From Acanthochromis polyacanthus (Eukaryota > Chordata > Actinopteri > Pomacentridae): a stretch of DNA of 64,000 nucleotides. The DNA lies in contig NC_067135.1 of the NCBI RefSeq assembly GCF_021347895.1, positions 25,600,441 through 25,664,440 of the forward strand, read 5' to 3'. The notes under the pieces were generated by a model that was given only the letters and a program-made list of their open reading frames with translations, searched no databases and was not told the origin of the DNA. Positions 10,851-22,016 of this stretch are shown piece by piece (the first letter of the stretch is position 1; each line of letters starts with the position of its first letter). The position numbers and the translations under genes are program-made.

Positions 10851-11179
10851 GAACCCCAAAAAGCACCAACAGGCTGGAAAGATGTGTTATCTTTGAAAAA
10901 GAAAATGCTCAGTTCACTTCATTTATAAACTAGAATCTATAAAACCTGTAAGAATCATCACATTTTCAATTTTACATTTGAATATTTGGGAAAGCCAGCT
11001 AATTTTAAATTGTAATATTTCATCCAAATCACTTTATTCTACATCTCACTGAAACATTTGCAGAAACTAAACACCAGATTCTGACTCATCTGTGACCACC
11101 AGTCAGAAATTCAGTGATAATTGAACTACAGACAGTGTTTCCACAGAGAGACTGAGAGGAAAATCAAAGCTGCTGGATC

Positions 11180-11524
11180 AAAAAAATAAATGCAGCATCA
11201 ATCAGAAACAGAGAACAGAGGAGCAAGTTGTTGGAGATAAATTCAGCATGGTGAAACATCTTTCTACAGATGATCAACAAAGTAGAGAGAAAAAATCTGG
11301 AAACACAGAAATAGTAAAATATCTGTAATATGTGAAGACAAAACAATCAAACGAGGCCCAACCAGTCTCAAAGAAACACAAAAATTCAAACAAAAATACA
11401 ATACGACACATGAAACACAAAATGACAAAAACAAGATGAAAACAAAATGGCACAAAAAAATACAAAAAACAGACAGAAAACAAACCAAAAGAGACACAAA
11501 ATGACAAGAATGATTAACACAGCT
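11180..11524. repeat. Segment of duplicated unit, copy 2, A-rich
   Basis: Counterpart of 1-470, sharing 'ggagcaagttgttggagata' and the A-rich stretch that follows. The minus-strand open frames are low-complexity Phe/Cys/Leu-rich readings and are not credible genes. Confidence 0.6.
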
Positions 11525-11912
11525 TATTATGCAGTATTCTTCTTTTTTCAAACACGAAATACTGCATGCTTTGGATGAATTACACAGTGAAAATAAGAAA
11601 AACATGAGGAAATGTTCAATGTGTCCACAGCAACTGAAATGCGCCGATTTCATGTCTGACTTACGTGTAAATATCCATTTGAGGGGAATAGTTAAAACTG
11701 AAAACACACCGCTGACCACACGGGAAGTTAAAGAGGAACCAGATTTGTCCATTGTAGCTGGAAAATCACAACACAGATGTGAAATAGTGGACAAGATTTA
11801 ATGCAGCATCATCGTAAAGTGAATAAAGTGCAGAGCATCACCTGACAGGAATCACAGTTTTGTTGAGCACTGAATTTATCAGTGACAAAACACATTTAAT
11901 TATCTTCATGTG
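11525..11912 (-). repeat. Local duplication, member 2 (degraded small exon)
   Basis: Matches 10440-10850. The exon equivalent on the minus strand (about 11665-11735) keeps the donor GTAAGTCA, but its acceptor reads ctctttaac instead of ctctttag, so it probably no longer splices there. Confidence 0.65.
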
Positions 11913-12388
11913 TTATTATCCCTGCTCCAGCCTCTGTTCTCTGCCTCCTTCTCCCTCTTTGTCCTTCTTTCTCCCATTGTTCCTCCTCATCTGTCTCTGT
12001 GTTTTGACCCTTCTGTCCCTTTGTCTGTCATCTCCCTCCTGTCTCTCTGTCTTTCTTCTCCCTCCATCTCCTGGCTGCAGTCCGATTGCAGTGATGTACA
12101 TCAGCTGCAGTAATTAGCCACTCAGTTCACCTGCTCACTATTTAAACTCTGCTCGTTCACTCACTCCCTGCTGGACCATAGACTGTCGGATCCTTGCTTC
12201 CCTCCAGAATGCACATCCCCACTTGGACTCAGTTTTTTCTCTTGAAATTCCCCCAGGGACTCAGCTCTGCTCCTGCCCTGTTTATGTCTTCAGCCTGTTG
12301 TTCCTGTCTTGTCTCCGTCCTTCCCTGGATTCCCTAAGCCTGTCTTCCCTGTTCATACTAGTTAACGATCCCTGTGAGCACCCATTCT
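11913..12388. mobile_element. Unclassified insertion in copy 2 of the duplicated unit
   Basis: The unit homology stops near 11912 and resumes at about 12389 (gaagaatctttactgaaact, compare base 1019). The extra DNA between is C/T-rich and contains 'cctgctcactatttaaactc', like the control region of a retroelement. I cannot name the family. Confidence 0.4.
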
Positions 12389-12613
12389 GAGAAGAATCTT
12401 TACTGAAACTGTTTAGCTTTAAAAGCATTCAGGTTTTCTGGTGCACCACAGTGACTCCAAAAAACATCAAAGTTCAGAAAATATGTCAACATGTGACCTG
12501 ATTTCATTTCACAAACAGGAAAGATGAATGTTTTCAGTAAAAACTAGAATAAAAAGACAAAACCTTTGTTTTCTTGCTGCTTACCGTCGTGTTGCGTTGA
12601 CGAGTCGACTCAC

Positions 12614-12745
12614 CTCAGAGAGCGATAAGCTTTGGGGTTAAAGTACTTTCACTTTATTGTCACCTGATAAGGTCTGTTTGTCTGCTCTGATGTTTGGTTG
12701 TAGCTCCTCCTCCTCCTTATCTCATAGAGTCAACAAGGTGTAAAC
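12614..12745 (-). other. Candidate non-coding 5' exon of duplicated unit, copy 2
   Basis: Same minus-strand sequence as at 1255 and 18551, with donor GTGAGT at 12613 and an alternative donor GTAAGC at 12584. It would be the first exon of the gene whose last exon is at 9344-10347. A Penelope-like element has inserted at 12749, immediately upstream, which may have cut the exon off from part of its promoter. Confidence 0.4.
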
Positions 12746-12837
12746 CTAAGATTTAAAAAGCCTTTATTTAAACTGCATGGTCATATAGACCTACAAAACA
12801 TTACCTGGAATTTCATAACAGCAACTCATCTTCATTA

Positions 12838-12990
12838 CAAATTCCAGGCATCAACCACATCCCACTGACCATCAGAAGAGGTGACAGACAAAGAAAACTG
12901 AACCAAAAGGAGACATTCTGGATTGACAAACTACAAGCCACCACATTTCCTGGACTAAATGAAGAACAAGATTATACTGTGTTCTTGTAG
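12838..12990 (+). pseudogene. C-terminal end of Penelope GIY-YIG endonuclease
   Basis: About 45 codons open to TAG at 12988-12990, containing RRGDRQRKL, FWIDKL and FPGLNEEQDY. These fit the basic helix and the tryptophan/asparagine motifs at the end of GIY-YIG domains in Penelope-like proteins. The reverse transcriptase and the rest of the endonuclease are missing through 5' truncation. Confidence 0.65.
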
Positions 12991-13218
12991 AGGAAGTTGT
13001 TGTCTAAACACCGAGTTAAAGTCTCCTAACATACAGACCACCTTGTGAAAATGTTGTTAACCAGAATTCAAATGTGTTTTTTTAAATTAATTTTATCTGC
13101 TTTATGTGATACCATGCAGGTTTTTGGGGATGGAAACTTTTTTGAAGCCTAGTGATCTGAATAACACCATCTGCTGGTGAGTCTGCTGGTTGACACTACC
13201 TGCAGACTTTGCCTCTAA

Positions 13219-13902
13219 GGGTGCTTTCACACATACGCCTTTTGGTCTGCTTAAAGCGGACTGGAGTCCGCAACACCAGCAAGTATGGTTCATTTGGGCT
13301 GGTGTGAAAGCAGACCAGATGTTTTTGGTGCGGACTAAAGAACCAGACCGAGACCACCTTTGAGAGGTGGTCTCGGTCCGCTTCTTTGTGAACTCCAGTT
13401 CGGTTCGCTCCTGGTGAGAACACGAACCTGTCTCTATTCGGACCGGCTTGATGGCGCAGCAGACGTTTTGGTCTACGGGAGCTTCCGTAGCCAAAAACGA
13501 CTGTGTAATGTTCTCGTACCGAATGCGAGCTTCATGCTGGAACAACAGCATTATTTGTGCTTGCTGCACAAGGCAATGATACGAATATATGGCAACAAGA
13601 ACGAACAGGAGAGCATAGTTCGTTTTTGATGAATAAACCTCGATCCATGGAATGTTTTCTTCCGGGATTTTTCCCTCTTCACATGCTGCGCCAATCAGTG
13701 TTCACCTACGTCATCTAAAACACCTTATTTTTGTGAACAGCGCCGCCAAACAACTGGGGGGAGATATAACATTCATCGTAGTTGGTTCAACTGCGAAAAC
13801 ACTGGTGTGAATGCGAACTGAACCAGTTGAAAATAGCAACATTGTAACAACTTTTGGGTCCAAACGAACCACTCTAACGGACTAACAGGTGTGAAAGCAC
13901 CC
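13219..13902. mobile_element. MITE with GGGTGCTTTCACAC termini, TAA target duplication
   Basis: Perfect 14-bp inverted ends (GGGTGCTTTCACAC), flanked by TAA on both sides (13216-13218 and 13903-13905). The three-base TAA duplication fits PIF/Harbinger-type transposition. Interior open frames show no transposase motif. It sits inside the Penelope-like element, so it is younger. Confidence 0.8.
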
Positions 13903-14205
13903 TAAGTCCATGTGGCAGGTTCTAATTGGTTGAGCATCCCTTTAAAAGGGTCTATTGCATCCTGACATCTGTTTGCATGACTTCCTGATGAAGGCTTGAT
14001 TACCAAAACGCGTAGAAGTTTTGTAGGTCTATATGACCATGCTGTTTAAATAAAGGCTTTTTAAATCTTAATTTTTTAGAGAGTGCCTTGGAGTCTCCTC
14101 TTTTTGTTTCAAGGACTTTTTGAATCCCCTTCCAAAGAGCACCTCAAACTAACTCTGCCGAGTCCAGGTAGCGCTTTTTTCTTTGTCTTCCCAAGGTGTA
14201 AACCT

Positions 14206-14620
14206 ACTTTCATTCACTGTGTAGCCTCATCTTTAACAGCTTCTGTCTGATCGCTGCACATTAAATCTACTGGAACTCTTTAAAGTGACTGTAAATAACC
14301 AACAGGACAAGTTGTGATTTTACAGTTTGTTTCCTGGTTCGTCTCTTATCCAGATTATTCTGGTTTCTGTCTTTGTGCTCTGATCACAAGCTGCACTGTA
14401 AGTAGGTTACACCAGATATCAGCTTTATCGGTGAACTTGTGGTTTTACTGCAGCTGGAGTTTATTGTGTTAATAAAAATATGAACAGTAAGCAGAGTTTG
14501 ACCCTTTAGTGCCTGATACACTAGAATGATCTGTGTTAAATATGCTAAATGGTAAATATTATGTTGATTGCGACAAATGTTCTCACAATTACAAGAGAGA
14601 TCAGTGAAAAAAATAATACT
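14206..14620. repeat. Duplicated unit, upstream flank, copy 2
   Basis: Closely matches 1390-1700 (tttcattcactgtgtagcct onward). It is the continuation of the 12395-12748 block after the Penelope-like insertion. Confidence 0.75.
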
Positions 14621-14839
14621 TCAACTTTGAAAAGTGTTTTTTTATTGAATATACATTGAAGTAAAGAGTTCTACATTTATCACAGTTCATGATTTAAATG
14701 TTGTTCACTCATTAAACCAAATACTTTTGATCATTTCTGGTATTTTGTGTAATTCTGGTGGAATGTGTTGATGTAAAGAGCTACTGTGGACTTCTGCTGA
14801 TTTCCTCTGATTTCTTTTGATTTATTTCTGTTCAGCTGC

Positions 14840-15235
14840 TCCACTGACGATCTCTGGTTTTTCTGGTCTCTAGAGTTTCTATATCAGTTTATTCAGATTA
14901 GACTGCTGTTTCTCATAAATTCTCTTTTCCTTATCCAACCTCCATTCAGTTCTTAATCTTTCTTCTTTTTCTTTCAACAGTTCCTCTGGTATGTCATAGT
15001 TTTCTTCTCTCTCTTTTAATTCTTTCTCCACTTCCTGAAGCTTCTCCTTGTTTTTCTTCTTTTCCTCATCGACCTCCTCAAGTTGCTTTTAGACATCATC
15101 CATCTGGTTTTCCAGCTCTGTCTTCACTGTTTCCCTCTCTGTCTTCAGTGTTTCCAGCTCTGTCTTCAGTGTTTCCACCTCCATAACCGTCTGTTTCATG
15201 TCATGTGTCTTTGGTGTTGCAGAGTCAGGTAATGG
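14840..15235 (-). pseudogene. Coiled-coil exon, copy 3, with in-frame stop
   Basis: Minus-strand sequence homologous to the non-repetitive end of the exon at 9344. It encodes the same charged segment but has TAA where the other copy has a lysine codon (near 15090), directly after DDV. It has only about three heptad units instead of 34, so it gives the likely ancestral size of the repeat. A Harbinger element begins at about 15240, immediately upstream. Confidence 0.75.
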
Positions 15236-15559
15236 AGTCCTGGGGCCTGTTTCACGAAGCAGGTTTTACAAACTCTGAGTTTCTTCTACAACTCTGAGTT
15301 GATCTACTCTGAGATAGAAAACTCTGAGTTTTCGGTTTAACAACGGCTGATATGAGTTGGTTTAATCAACTCGGAGTAGGTTGACCCGGAGTTACGCGCG
15401 TGCACCGCAAGTCTGAAAAGACAGCATCAATGGAACCCCGATTCGACGAGTCACCATGGAAACGGGGAAGCGAAAGGTTGCGTTTTTGAACTGAAAGTTT
15501 TTAACGCGCTCATATGGTGAGTTTGAACACGTTTTTAGAAAGAAGTGCAACACCGCTGC

Positions 15560-15995
15560 AGCTGCAAAAGAGAGAGAGACGGCGTAGAGAACACTGCTGC
15601 CCGGATCAATGCGTAAGTTTAAATGTAGTCCTTTGTAATCGTAATAATATTACAGGGAATAACTGTCTGAATGGCAGCCTAGTAAGTTATTTCATTTAGG
15701 TGAAATCCCGACGGGGCAGCAGCTTAAGATGAAATATAAAAACATTGTTCTAACAGGTCAGACCTCGGCATTATTTCATGGAGGTACTTCATGTTGATCA
15801 TGTTTTACATTGTAAAGTAGCCTAAATATTAAGTGACTGTTTGACTGTGCAGTTGTTTTATCCACACATAGCCTAAATGTCTGCATCCATATCATGTCCT
15901 GTTAAATAATTAAGCCTATTTAAACTAACATAGACTTCTGCTCAGCCAACAGAAAGAAAGCAGATGCCTGTAAAACGGTGGTATAAAATGTCATG

Positions 15996-16055
<60 letters not shown>

Positions 16056-16555
16056 GTAATTGTAAGTAGGCAACACTCCAAAGATTGATCCAAATGGTAG
16101 TTTAAGTTTACTGAAACATGTCACGGATCTAGGATGAAGAGGATGAAACTGTGTCTGCTGCCTTTACAGAGGGGGATCCAGAAAGGCATACAGAGGTATG
16201 TTACTGATAGTTCTCTTCTCATTCACATTTTAGGTGGAATATAGAGTGTGACATTTAGCCCACACTGAAGTATTGCACATTCTCATCCTTTTTAACAGAG
16301 CATGGCTGGACAGCAGCAGGATGGTTCCTCAACTTCCACTGCACAGACTGACACAGTGAGATGGATGTTCAGGAAACACCAGAGCTTCATTCTGTGGAAT
16401 TCATGTGCAACTGTATAATTGAATGTCCTCTATGTATTCCCAGTTATCAGTAAAACAGATTTACAAACTGCATTTGATGAGAAAAATCCAAAAAACAGAT
16501 TAGGAGGGCAGATCTGGAAATTGAAATACTGGAGCACAAGTTAGAGGTGGTGATG
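15560..16555 (+). pseudogene. Harbinger Myb/SANT-like protein remnant
   Basis: Plus-strand fragments in the position and orientation of the second Harbinger gene: an arginine-rich piece ending at a GTAAGT donor near 15610, an acidic piece (EDETVSAAFTEGDPERHTE) near 16140-16197, and a helical end (QIYKLHLMRKIQKTD) near 16450-16500 followed by an in-frame TAG. No complete frame survives. Confidence 0.45.
15999..16051. repeat. (TA)n microsatellite
   Basis: About 26 TA units in a row. The minus-strand Tyr/Ile open frame there is an artefact. Confidence 0.95.
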
Positions 16556-16642
16556 GTCACAGGTGAATTATGTTAACTACTGGAACATGAACTGAACTAT
16601 CTTTTATTTGTAGGGAATAAAGAAGAGCAAATGAAATGTGTA

Positions 16643-17640
16643 TCATGTCTTTATTTGCTGTGGTGGTGATGATGGTGACTTAAACTGTAAAGTGATTATT
16701 GCATACGGTGTCTCCGACTGCTCTGCTGTCCTGGATAGCTGCAGGTGGATGGGCTCATCATCTGGGTCTTCAGTTTGTAGGGCAGGGTGTTGCTCTCCTC
16801 TAATAGTGGTAATATTATGAAGAACAACACATGCCACAGTAATATCACAGGCCCTCTCAGGGGTCACCCTGAGGAGACGTAGGCTCTGGAAACGGGCTTT
16901 CAGCAGGCCTATGGTCATCTCCACCCGGGCTCTGGTCCTGCAGTGAGTCCGGTTGAAGTTCTGTTGGGGGCCTGGTTCAGGGTCAGGGTATGAGGTCATC
17001 AGCCTGGGTTGTCATGGTAACCCCTGTCACCCAGCAGAAGGCCATCAAACTCTCCTGTAATGTATAGTGGATACATCAGAGTATATTAAAGGAGGGAGAC
17101 AAGAGAATTCTATTGTGAAAATCTTTAGGCTGCTGACCACGCTGCAGTCTGTTGCTCAGGTTAGACTCTCCATAAATCCTGGAGTCATGAACAGACCCAG
17201 ACCACTTGGCCTCCACATTAGAAATGATGTATGCAGCATCACAGATGATCTGGACAGTGCAGAGAATGACAGATGTTGAACTATGATGCAGTCTTTAACA
17301 TTTAGAAACAGTAGTCAGTCTACCTGTAGCCTACCTGCACATTTATGCTGTGAATGGACTTCCTGTTCATGATGTGAGGGAGCTGTGATGGGGATGTGTG
17401 TGCATCTATGCAGCCAATCACACTGGGAAATCCTAAAAGAAATTAAAATGACTAATCCCAGTCTGAGGCTGCAGCACAATGTCATTAACAGAATATGACT
17501 TAAAATGAATTTAACAGATCTCTACATCATTCACCTGCAATCCCATGCACAATGATGAGTAAAAGTCGTTTCAGAGCCAGGAAAACTTTTCTGACTGTCC
17601 TGCATACAGTTGTCTTACTGTAGTGCTCTGCATGTCCAAC
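16643..17640 (-). pseudogene. Harbinger DDE nuclease (HARBI1-like) relic
   Basis: Minus-strand order of motifs: GCIDAHT near 17405, MNRKSIHSINVQ near 17350, VEAKWSGSVHDSRIY near 17200, LLLGDRGY near 17010, then HCRTRARVEMTIGLLKARF and CVVLHNI near 16800-16960. These match the transposon-encoded Harbinger nuclease. A frameshift separates DRGY from the last block, and spacer sequence interrupts the middle. The last open piece (16643-16999, 118 codons) holds the third acidic residue (E of VEMTIG). It lies within an element with a terminus, so it is a transposon copy, not the domesticated host gene. Confidence 0.8.
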
Positions 17641-17815
17641 ATTATAAAAAACTTTCATTTGCAAAGAACCGCAGCGCAACACACAATATCTGCTGGATGT
17701 GAGAGCATGACTGCGGCTGGTAATGTAAATGTAAGGACGGATTAGGTTGTTTATGTAGATTATGGACTTGAAACGATTACGAAACGGTGCCGCTCAAACC
17801 AATAATTGTCCGGAA

Positions 17816-18656
17816 ACATCATTTTTACTTTATTTTTAATTATTTATAGCTTTCGAACAGAGTGATATGACACAAACATTTCTGAGTTCTCTCTTCTTCC
17901 AGTCAGTTTTTATCTGTTTCCACTGAAGTGCAGGACTTTAGATTGCAGTCACAAATGAACCACAGTGAAGAAAAATGAGACAGCAGCAAATAGAAACCTT
18001 CAGAGGATTAAACTCGGTTTCTGCAGCTGCCAACAAGTTACTGATTATTCAAACTAAAGTCTTTACAGAATCACACAAATGAAGGTCACAGACTGCAGCT
18101 GCTGTTTAATAAAACTCCACTTCTGTTCTTGTTACAGCCACATGCATCATGTGTTCATTTAAATACACTTAAAACATGAACTTTTTCTGTCACTATGGAA
18201 CTATCATTTAGTGACAAAAGTGTTGATTGCCACAATAAATGAAAAAACAAATGTATATTTCCCAACAAAAAATTCTGAATCTCAACTCATATTCCAATAA
18301 AATCACATCAATAATCACAGTGATGTGTTGAAAAGAAGAATCTTGACTGAAACTATTTCGCTTTAAAAGCGTTTAGTGTTTTCTGGTGCACTGCAGTGAC
18401 TCCAAAATATTAAGAAAATATGTCAGCATGTGAGGTGATTTCATTTCACAAACAGGAAAGATGAATGTTTTCAGTAAAAACTAGAATAAAAAGACAAAAC
18501 CTGAGTTTTCTTGCTGCTTACCGTCGTGTTGCGTTGACGAGTCGACTCACCTCAGAGAGCGAGAAGCTTCAGGGTTAAAGTACTTTCACTTTATGGTCAC
18601 CTGATAAGGCCTGTTTGTCTGCTCTGATGTTTGGTTGTAGCTCTGATTCCTCCTTA
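17816..18656 (-). repeat. Segmental duplication, copy 3
   Basis: Matches 470-1350, including a candidate minus-strand 5' exon ending at 18551 with donor GTGAGT. The match is broken on the left by the Harbinger element and on the right by a MITE at 18657. Confidence 0.7.
18551..18650 (-). other. Candidate non-coding 5' exon, copy 3
   Basis: Third instance of the TCTGAG/GTGAGT donor sequence seen at 1255 and 12614. It would belong to the copy whose coiled-coil exon at 14.84 kb carries a stop, so it is probably part of a dead gene. Confidence 0.35.
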
Positions 18657-18832
18657 CAGCCATGGCCATAAGTTTGGACACAAGTACCATGATGCTTGGG
18701 TTAGGTTAGGGTTAGGGTTTCATTTTGGTTGATGGCTATGACTGGTATTTATATTGTAAGTGACAATTTTGTGGTATTTTCTAAGATTCACAAGCGTCAT
18801 GGTACTTGTGTCCAAAGTTATGGCCATGGCTG
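18657..18832. mobile_element. 176-bp palindromic Tc1/mariner-type MITE
   Basis: Termini CAGCCATGGCCATAA and TTATGGCCATGGCTG, with inverted homology over about 40 bp, flanked by TA on each side (18655-18656 and 18833-18834). The interior has 'ttagggttagggtt' (18702-18719), which resembles telomere repeat but is only about three units. Confidence 0.85.
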
Positions 18833-18839
18833 TACTCTG

Positions 18840-19690
18840 ATACATTAACAAAGGTGGAATACAATGTTCTAAAGACATTTTGGAGATGTTGTTAATGGAA
18901 CACATTATAGAATCTCTAAAAGTTCCCATAATGTTCCACAGTGTTACATGATAACATGGGATCTCAAACTAACATTCAAAAGATGTTTTCTAGATGACAG
19001 AAAGTTTCATGATGTTCCTGTAATGTGATATCTTAAAGATGGAACATTTCACCTTTTCACACATTATAGAACGTTCATCTATTTAACATTCTCACAATGT
19101 GTTTTCCAGATGTTCTTGAGACTACAATTCACAGAATGATTTTCTATATAGAACATTGTAGAATGTTATTGTCATGTAATATATCCAAGTACAGTATTTT
19201 TGTTGAAGGAACACATTAGAGAATGTTCCTCTCTAAGACAATTTCACAATAACAACAAAGAAAAAATGTTCTCAATGCAAGATTCAAAAAAATGTTTATT
19301 GTAACTTCACATAATGATAAGTTCCTGAACTGCAATACACTAAGAAGGGTGGAATGTTCTGTCTGTAATGTCTGACAATGTTTCGGAAATGTTGCAGAGG
19401 GAATCTATAAAATATTCTCACAATGACAATTTTAAGAACATTCAGTACAATATTCAGTTTTAGAAACTTTGGGCTATAAATGTGGAACAATCTTACAGCC
19501 AAGCATTTTTTAAAACATCTTTAGTTGTCCTACTTTTAAGACAAACATTCTGGAAACTAAAGGAAAAGCATTAGTAGAACTTTACAGAACTTTCTCACAA
19601 TATTTTAGAAACTTGAGCTCCCATTAACATGTTGCACTTGAGCTGAATCTAGAACATCAAAATGAACCTAATCTAAAATCATTTAAACAA
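18840..19690. repeat. Unclassified dispersed repeat rich in gaatgttc/gaacattc
   Basis: A/T-rich sequence in which short inverted pieces such as agaatgtt, aacattct and atgttcc recur every few dozen bases. Similar sequence appears at 39836-40210 and 41740-42005. No clear boundaries or coding potential. Confidence 0.4.
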
Positions 19691-20737
19691 AATCCTGGAA
19701 CCATATTTAAATGAAAGCTGACACCACAGCTAGCTTGTCTCAGTCCCGTTCAAACAGACACTGACCATCTGTCACGTTTGCTAGCTAGAAAAACCGTCAG
19801 CTAACTCCTACCTAATAACATAAAGAGAAACCTATGATTAAATGCAGCAAAAATGAGGACTTGTAATGATAATAATGTATTGTTATTGAGTGGTAGAAGT
19901 TAAGAATTGTGTCACATATCCTGTATTTTTGTTGTTAAAACATTACGTAACAATCAAGTGCTGTATGGTTTTTACATTTCTTTGGTTTGTTGAAAAAAGG
20001 ACATGCAATACAAAAAATTTAAAAAAATCTCTCAAATTTTAGGGGTGCTGGGATTCAATTTAGGGATACTTGAGCACCCCTTAAAAAAAGGGGCTAGAAA
20101 TGCCTATGAGCTGCAGCAACTCGCAAAGTCTCAGAAAAGCATCTTTTCTTTGAAGTTTATTTTCAAGATTTAACAGATTTTCATCTTTAATATAAAAACA
20201 GTAAATTGCAGATAATAACTGGGAAATTCACAGAAAAAAAAGAATAATTTTTATAAATCACAGACAAAAAATGAAAATAATATCCACAACAAATCTGTAT
20301 TTTTACACATCGTATTCACAGTGTTTTTCCACTATTTAGATCCACTAATAACATCATTATTTGAATTACTTTACAGATATTTGGTGCAATTTGAGGTCTG
20401 ACATTATCATTCGCTATTGAATGTAAAAGCAGTTAAAATATACTGTTTTGCAATTGTGGTGCACACGAGTGTGCAACCACATTTGTTGTTATTTTGTGAT
20501 ACACTAAGTACATTACATTTTACATGCACGCAGTACACAAACACATTTTTGTAATTTGGACCATTATTCTAAATTTTTGTTAGGTAGCCCTAAATAATTT
20601 CTAAATACTTTCTGACTAAATTGGTAATAAGAAAAATAGTAGTAGATGCTTGGACAGGAACAATGTAATATCGTCTGTCACCACTAGGAGGCAGCACGCG
20701 CTGTGAGACGGCTTTAGGGTGCCCCGTTTCCTGCTTC
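19691..20737. other. No recognisable gene
   Basis: A/T-rich sequence. A short stem-like piece at 20040-20100 (aggggtgct ... agcacccct) could be a small transposon fragment. Nothing else stands out. Confidence 0.3.
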
Positions 20738-20788
20738 CTGTTACTCAGCAGAAGCAGAGAGCTAAGGCAACACAACTCATGTCTCCGT
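20738..20788 (+). repeat. Direct repeat R1, left part (split by a transposon)
   Basis: The sequence 'gttactcagcagaagcagag' through 'catgtctccgt' continues at 21521-21547 after a 732-bp insertion. The whole matches 22017-22086 without the insertion. Both copies end in a pyrimidine tract plus ACAG that resembles a splice acceptor, but no exon is evident. Confidence 0.8.
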
Positions 20789-21520
20789 GGCTGTGTCCGA
20801 AATCGCATACTAACGTACTACTCATACTAAATGTGATGTCAAAATAAGTATGTAGTGTGTTCACATTAGATAGTATGAAAAGACTGAGTACGCGAGAAAT
20901 ACCCGGATGTATACTATATCCGGAAAAATTTTAAGTATGCACGGTGACCACACTAGTCATACTCAACCGCCCCATAATGCTTTGCGAGCTATCCACCAAA
21001 ATGCAAGCCTCCGCGGGATATGTGGCCGGACCGCGGCGATTTTTATTTGTTTTATGTAGTTAAGTAGTCATCCTAATCACCCCACAGATTTGAGAAATAG
21101 GCGTTTTCTGACCAACGTTTTAAATTTGTCAGACGCCTCACAACGTGCTACTGAATGCTAGCAGCTAGCAGCAGCTCGCTTTGCATACAGAACAAGTAGC
21201 AGCTACCTCCAGTAGCCTGCAGCTACAACTGAAACGATTCGCATAATCTGGCTAATAACTGCATGAGGAGTGCCGGCTTGAAATTGCCACATTAATTATG
21301 CGACTGTTTGTTAGCGTAAAATCGACCTGAAGCCGATATATTTGATAGCCGTACTTCCGGTTTTTGTCGTCGGAGGTTTGAAATGCATTATGGGAAACGT
21401 AGTAGTATACTACAGTGTGAACGGTCGGCATTCTAATCATACTTATAGTACGTAGTATACAGTATATACTCATTGAGAATGTAGTATGTAGTACGTTAGT
21501 ATGCGATTTCGGACACAGCC
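20789..21520. mobile_element. 732-bp non-autonomous DNA transposon, 3-bp target duplication CGT
   Basis: Perfect inverted ends over more than 30 bp (GGCTGTGTCCGAAATCGCAT and onward). CGT flanks both sides (20786-20788 and 21521-21523). The intact target is seen at 22061-22070 (tctccgtctc), which proves the boundaries. No transposase is visible. The superfamily is uncertain; a 3-bp duplication is compatible with PIF/Harbinger or CACTA. Confidence 0.88.
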
Positions 21521-22016
21521 CGTCTCATTTCTTTATTTTACAGGTTAGCATTGTGGCACCAACCATTAAAACACATACGTATTAGCTGTACATAAGTGTA
21601 TTTGTCCAGTAGTTTGTGTTAGCGTCATGTTTTATGTATTTAAAAGGTGAAAGTTAGAAGTTAGCAATCGCGCTAACGTTATGCTAACGTCGTGGCTGTT
21701 GCTTAGGAACATGAGTCTATCCCTTGAACTTAGTATTGGCTCGCTGTACATTTGTATGTTTTGTGAAGAAAAGTTTAAGTGTTAAACCGTTTGTAAAGAG
21801 ATAAAAAAAAGTGTGACATGTGCTGTAGAACTGCTTAAAATGTTTTGTGACAGAAATTTAAGAGTGAAAACTAAAAAAGAAATACTGGTGTATTAAAACG
21901 GATTAAAGTAAAGTAAAAGAAGAACAGGTATTAAGGAAAACATTGTCAAAGAAGCCAGGAGGCGAAGATGATGTAAATTTAAATGTAAAGTGCAAACTTT
22001 ATTGTGAAAACAGTAA

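Larger units (their letters stand above)
12749..14191 (+). mobile_element. Penelope-like element, 5'-truncated, with inverted terminal copy
   Basis: Bounded by a perfect 15-bp target duplication (CAAGGTGTAAACCTA at 12734-12748 and 14192-14206). The uninterrupted site is present near 1378-1392. The first 51 bp (12749-12799) are the inverted copy of 14018-14068 apart from one base. The frame from about 12850 to 12990 reads like the end of a Penelope GIY-YIG endonuclease (pattern FWID-L-T--P-GLN, then stop TAG). CTGATGA at 13985 followed by AAAACGCGTAG is reminiscent of the hammerhead ribozymes known in Penelope-like terminal repeats. A MITE is nested at 13219-13902. Confidence 0.75.
15240..17815. 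mobile_element. Harbinger transposon, decayed, one end missing
   Basis: The left end starts with GGGGCCTGTTTCACGAAGCA, a terminus typical of fish Harbinger elements. The right end shows no matching inverted repeat before unit homology resumes near 17816, so that end is lost. Two convergent genes are recognisable: Myb/SANT-like remains on the plus strand and a DDE nuclease on the minus strand. An AT microsatellite lies at about 15999-16051. Confidence 0.75.

Noticed and set aside
13102..13629. 155- and 89-codon overlapping frames
   Set aside because: They lie across the boundary of a MITE with TAA duplication and show no conserved motif.
16643..16999. 118-codon frame as the host gene HARBI1
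   Set aside because: It lies next to a Harbinger terminus with Myb-like remains, has lost upstream parts and has a frameshift, so it is a transposon relic.
18700..18720. Telomere sequence (ttagggttaggg)
   Set aside because: Only about three units inside a 176-bp MITE.
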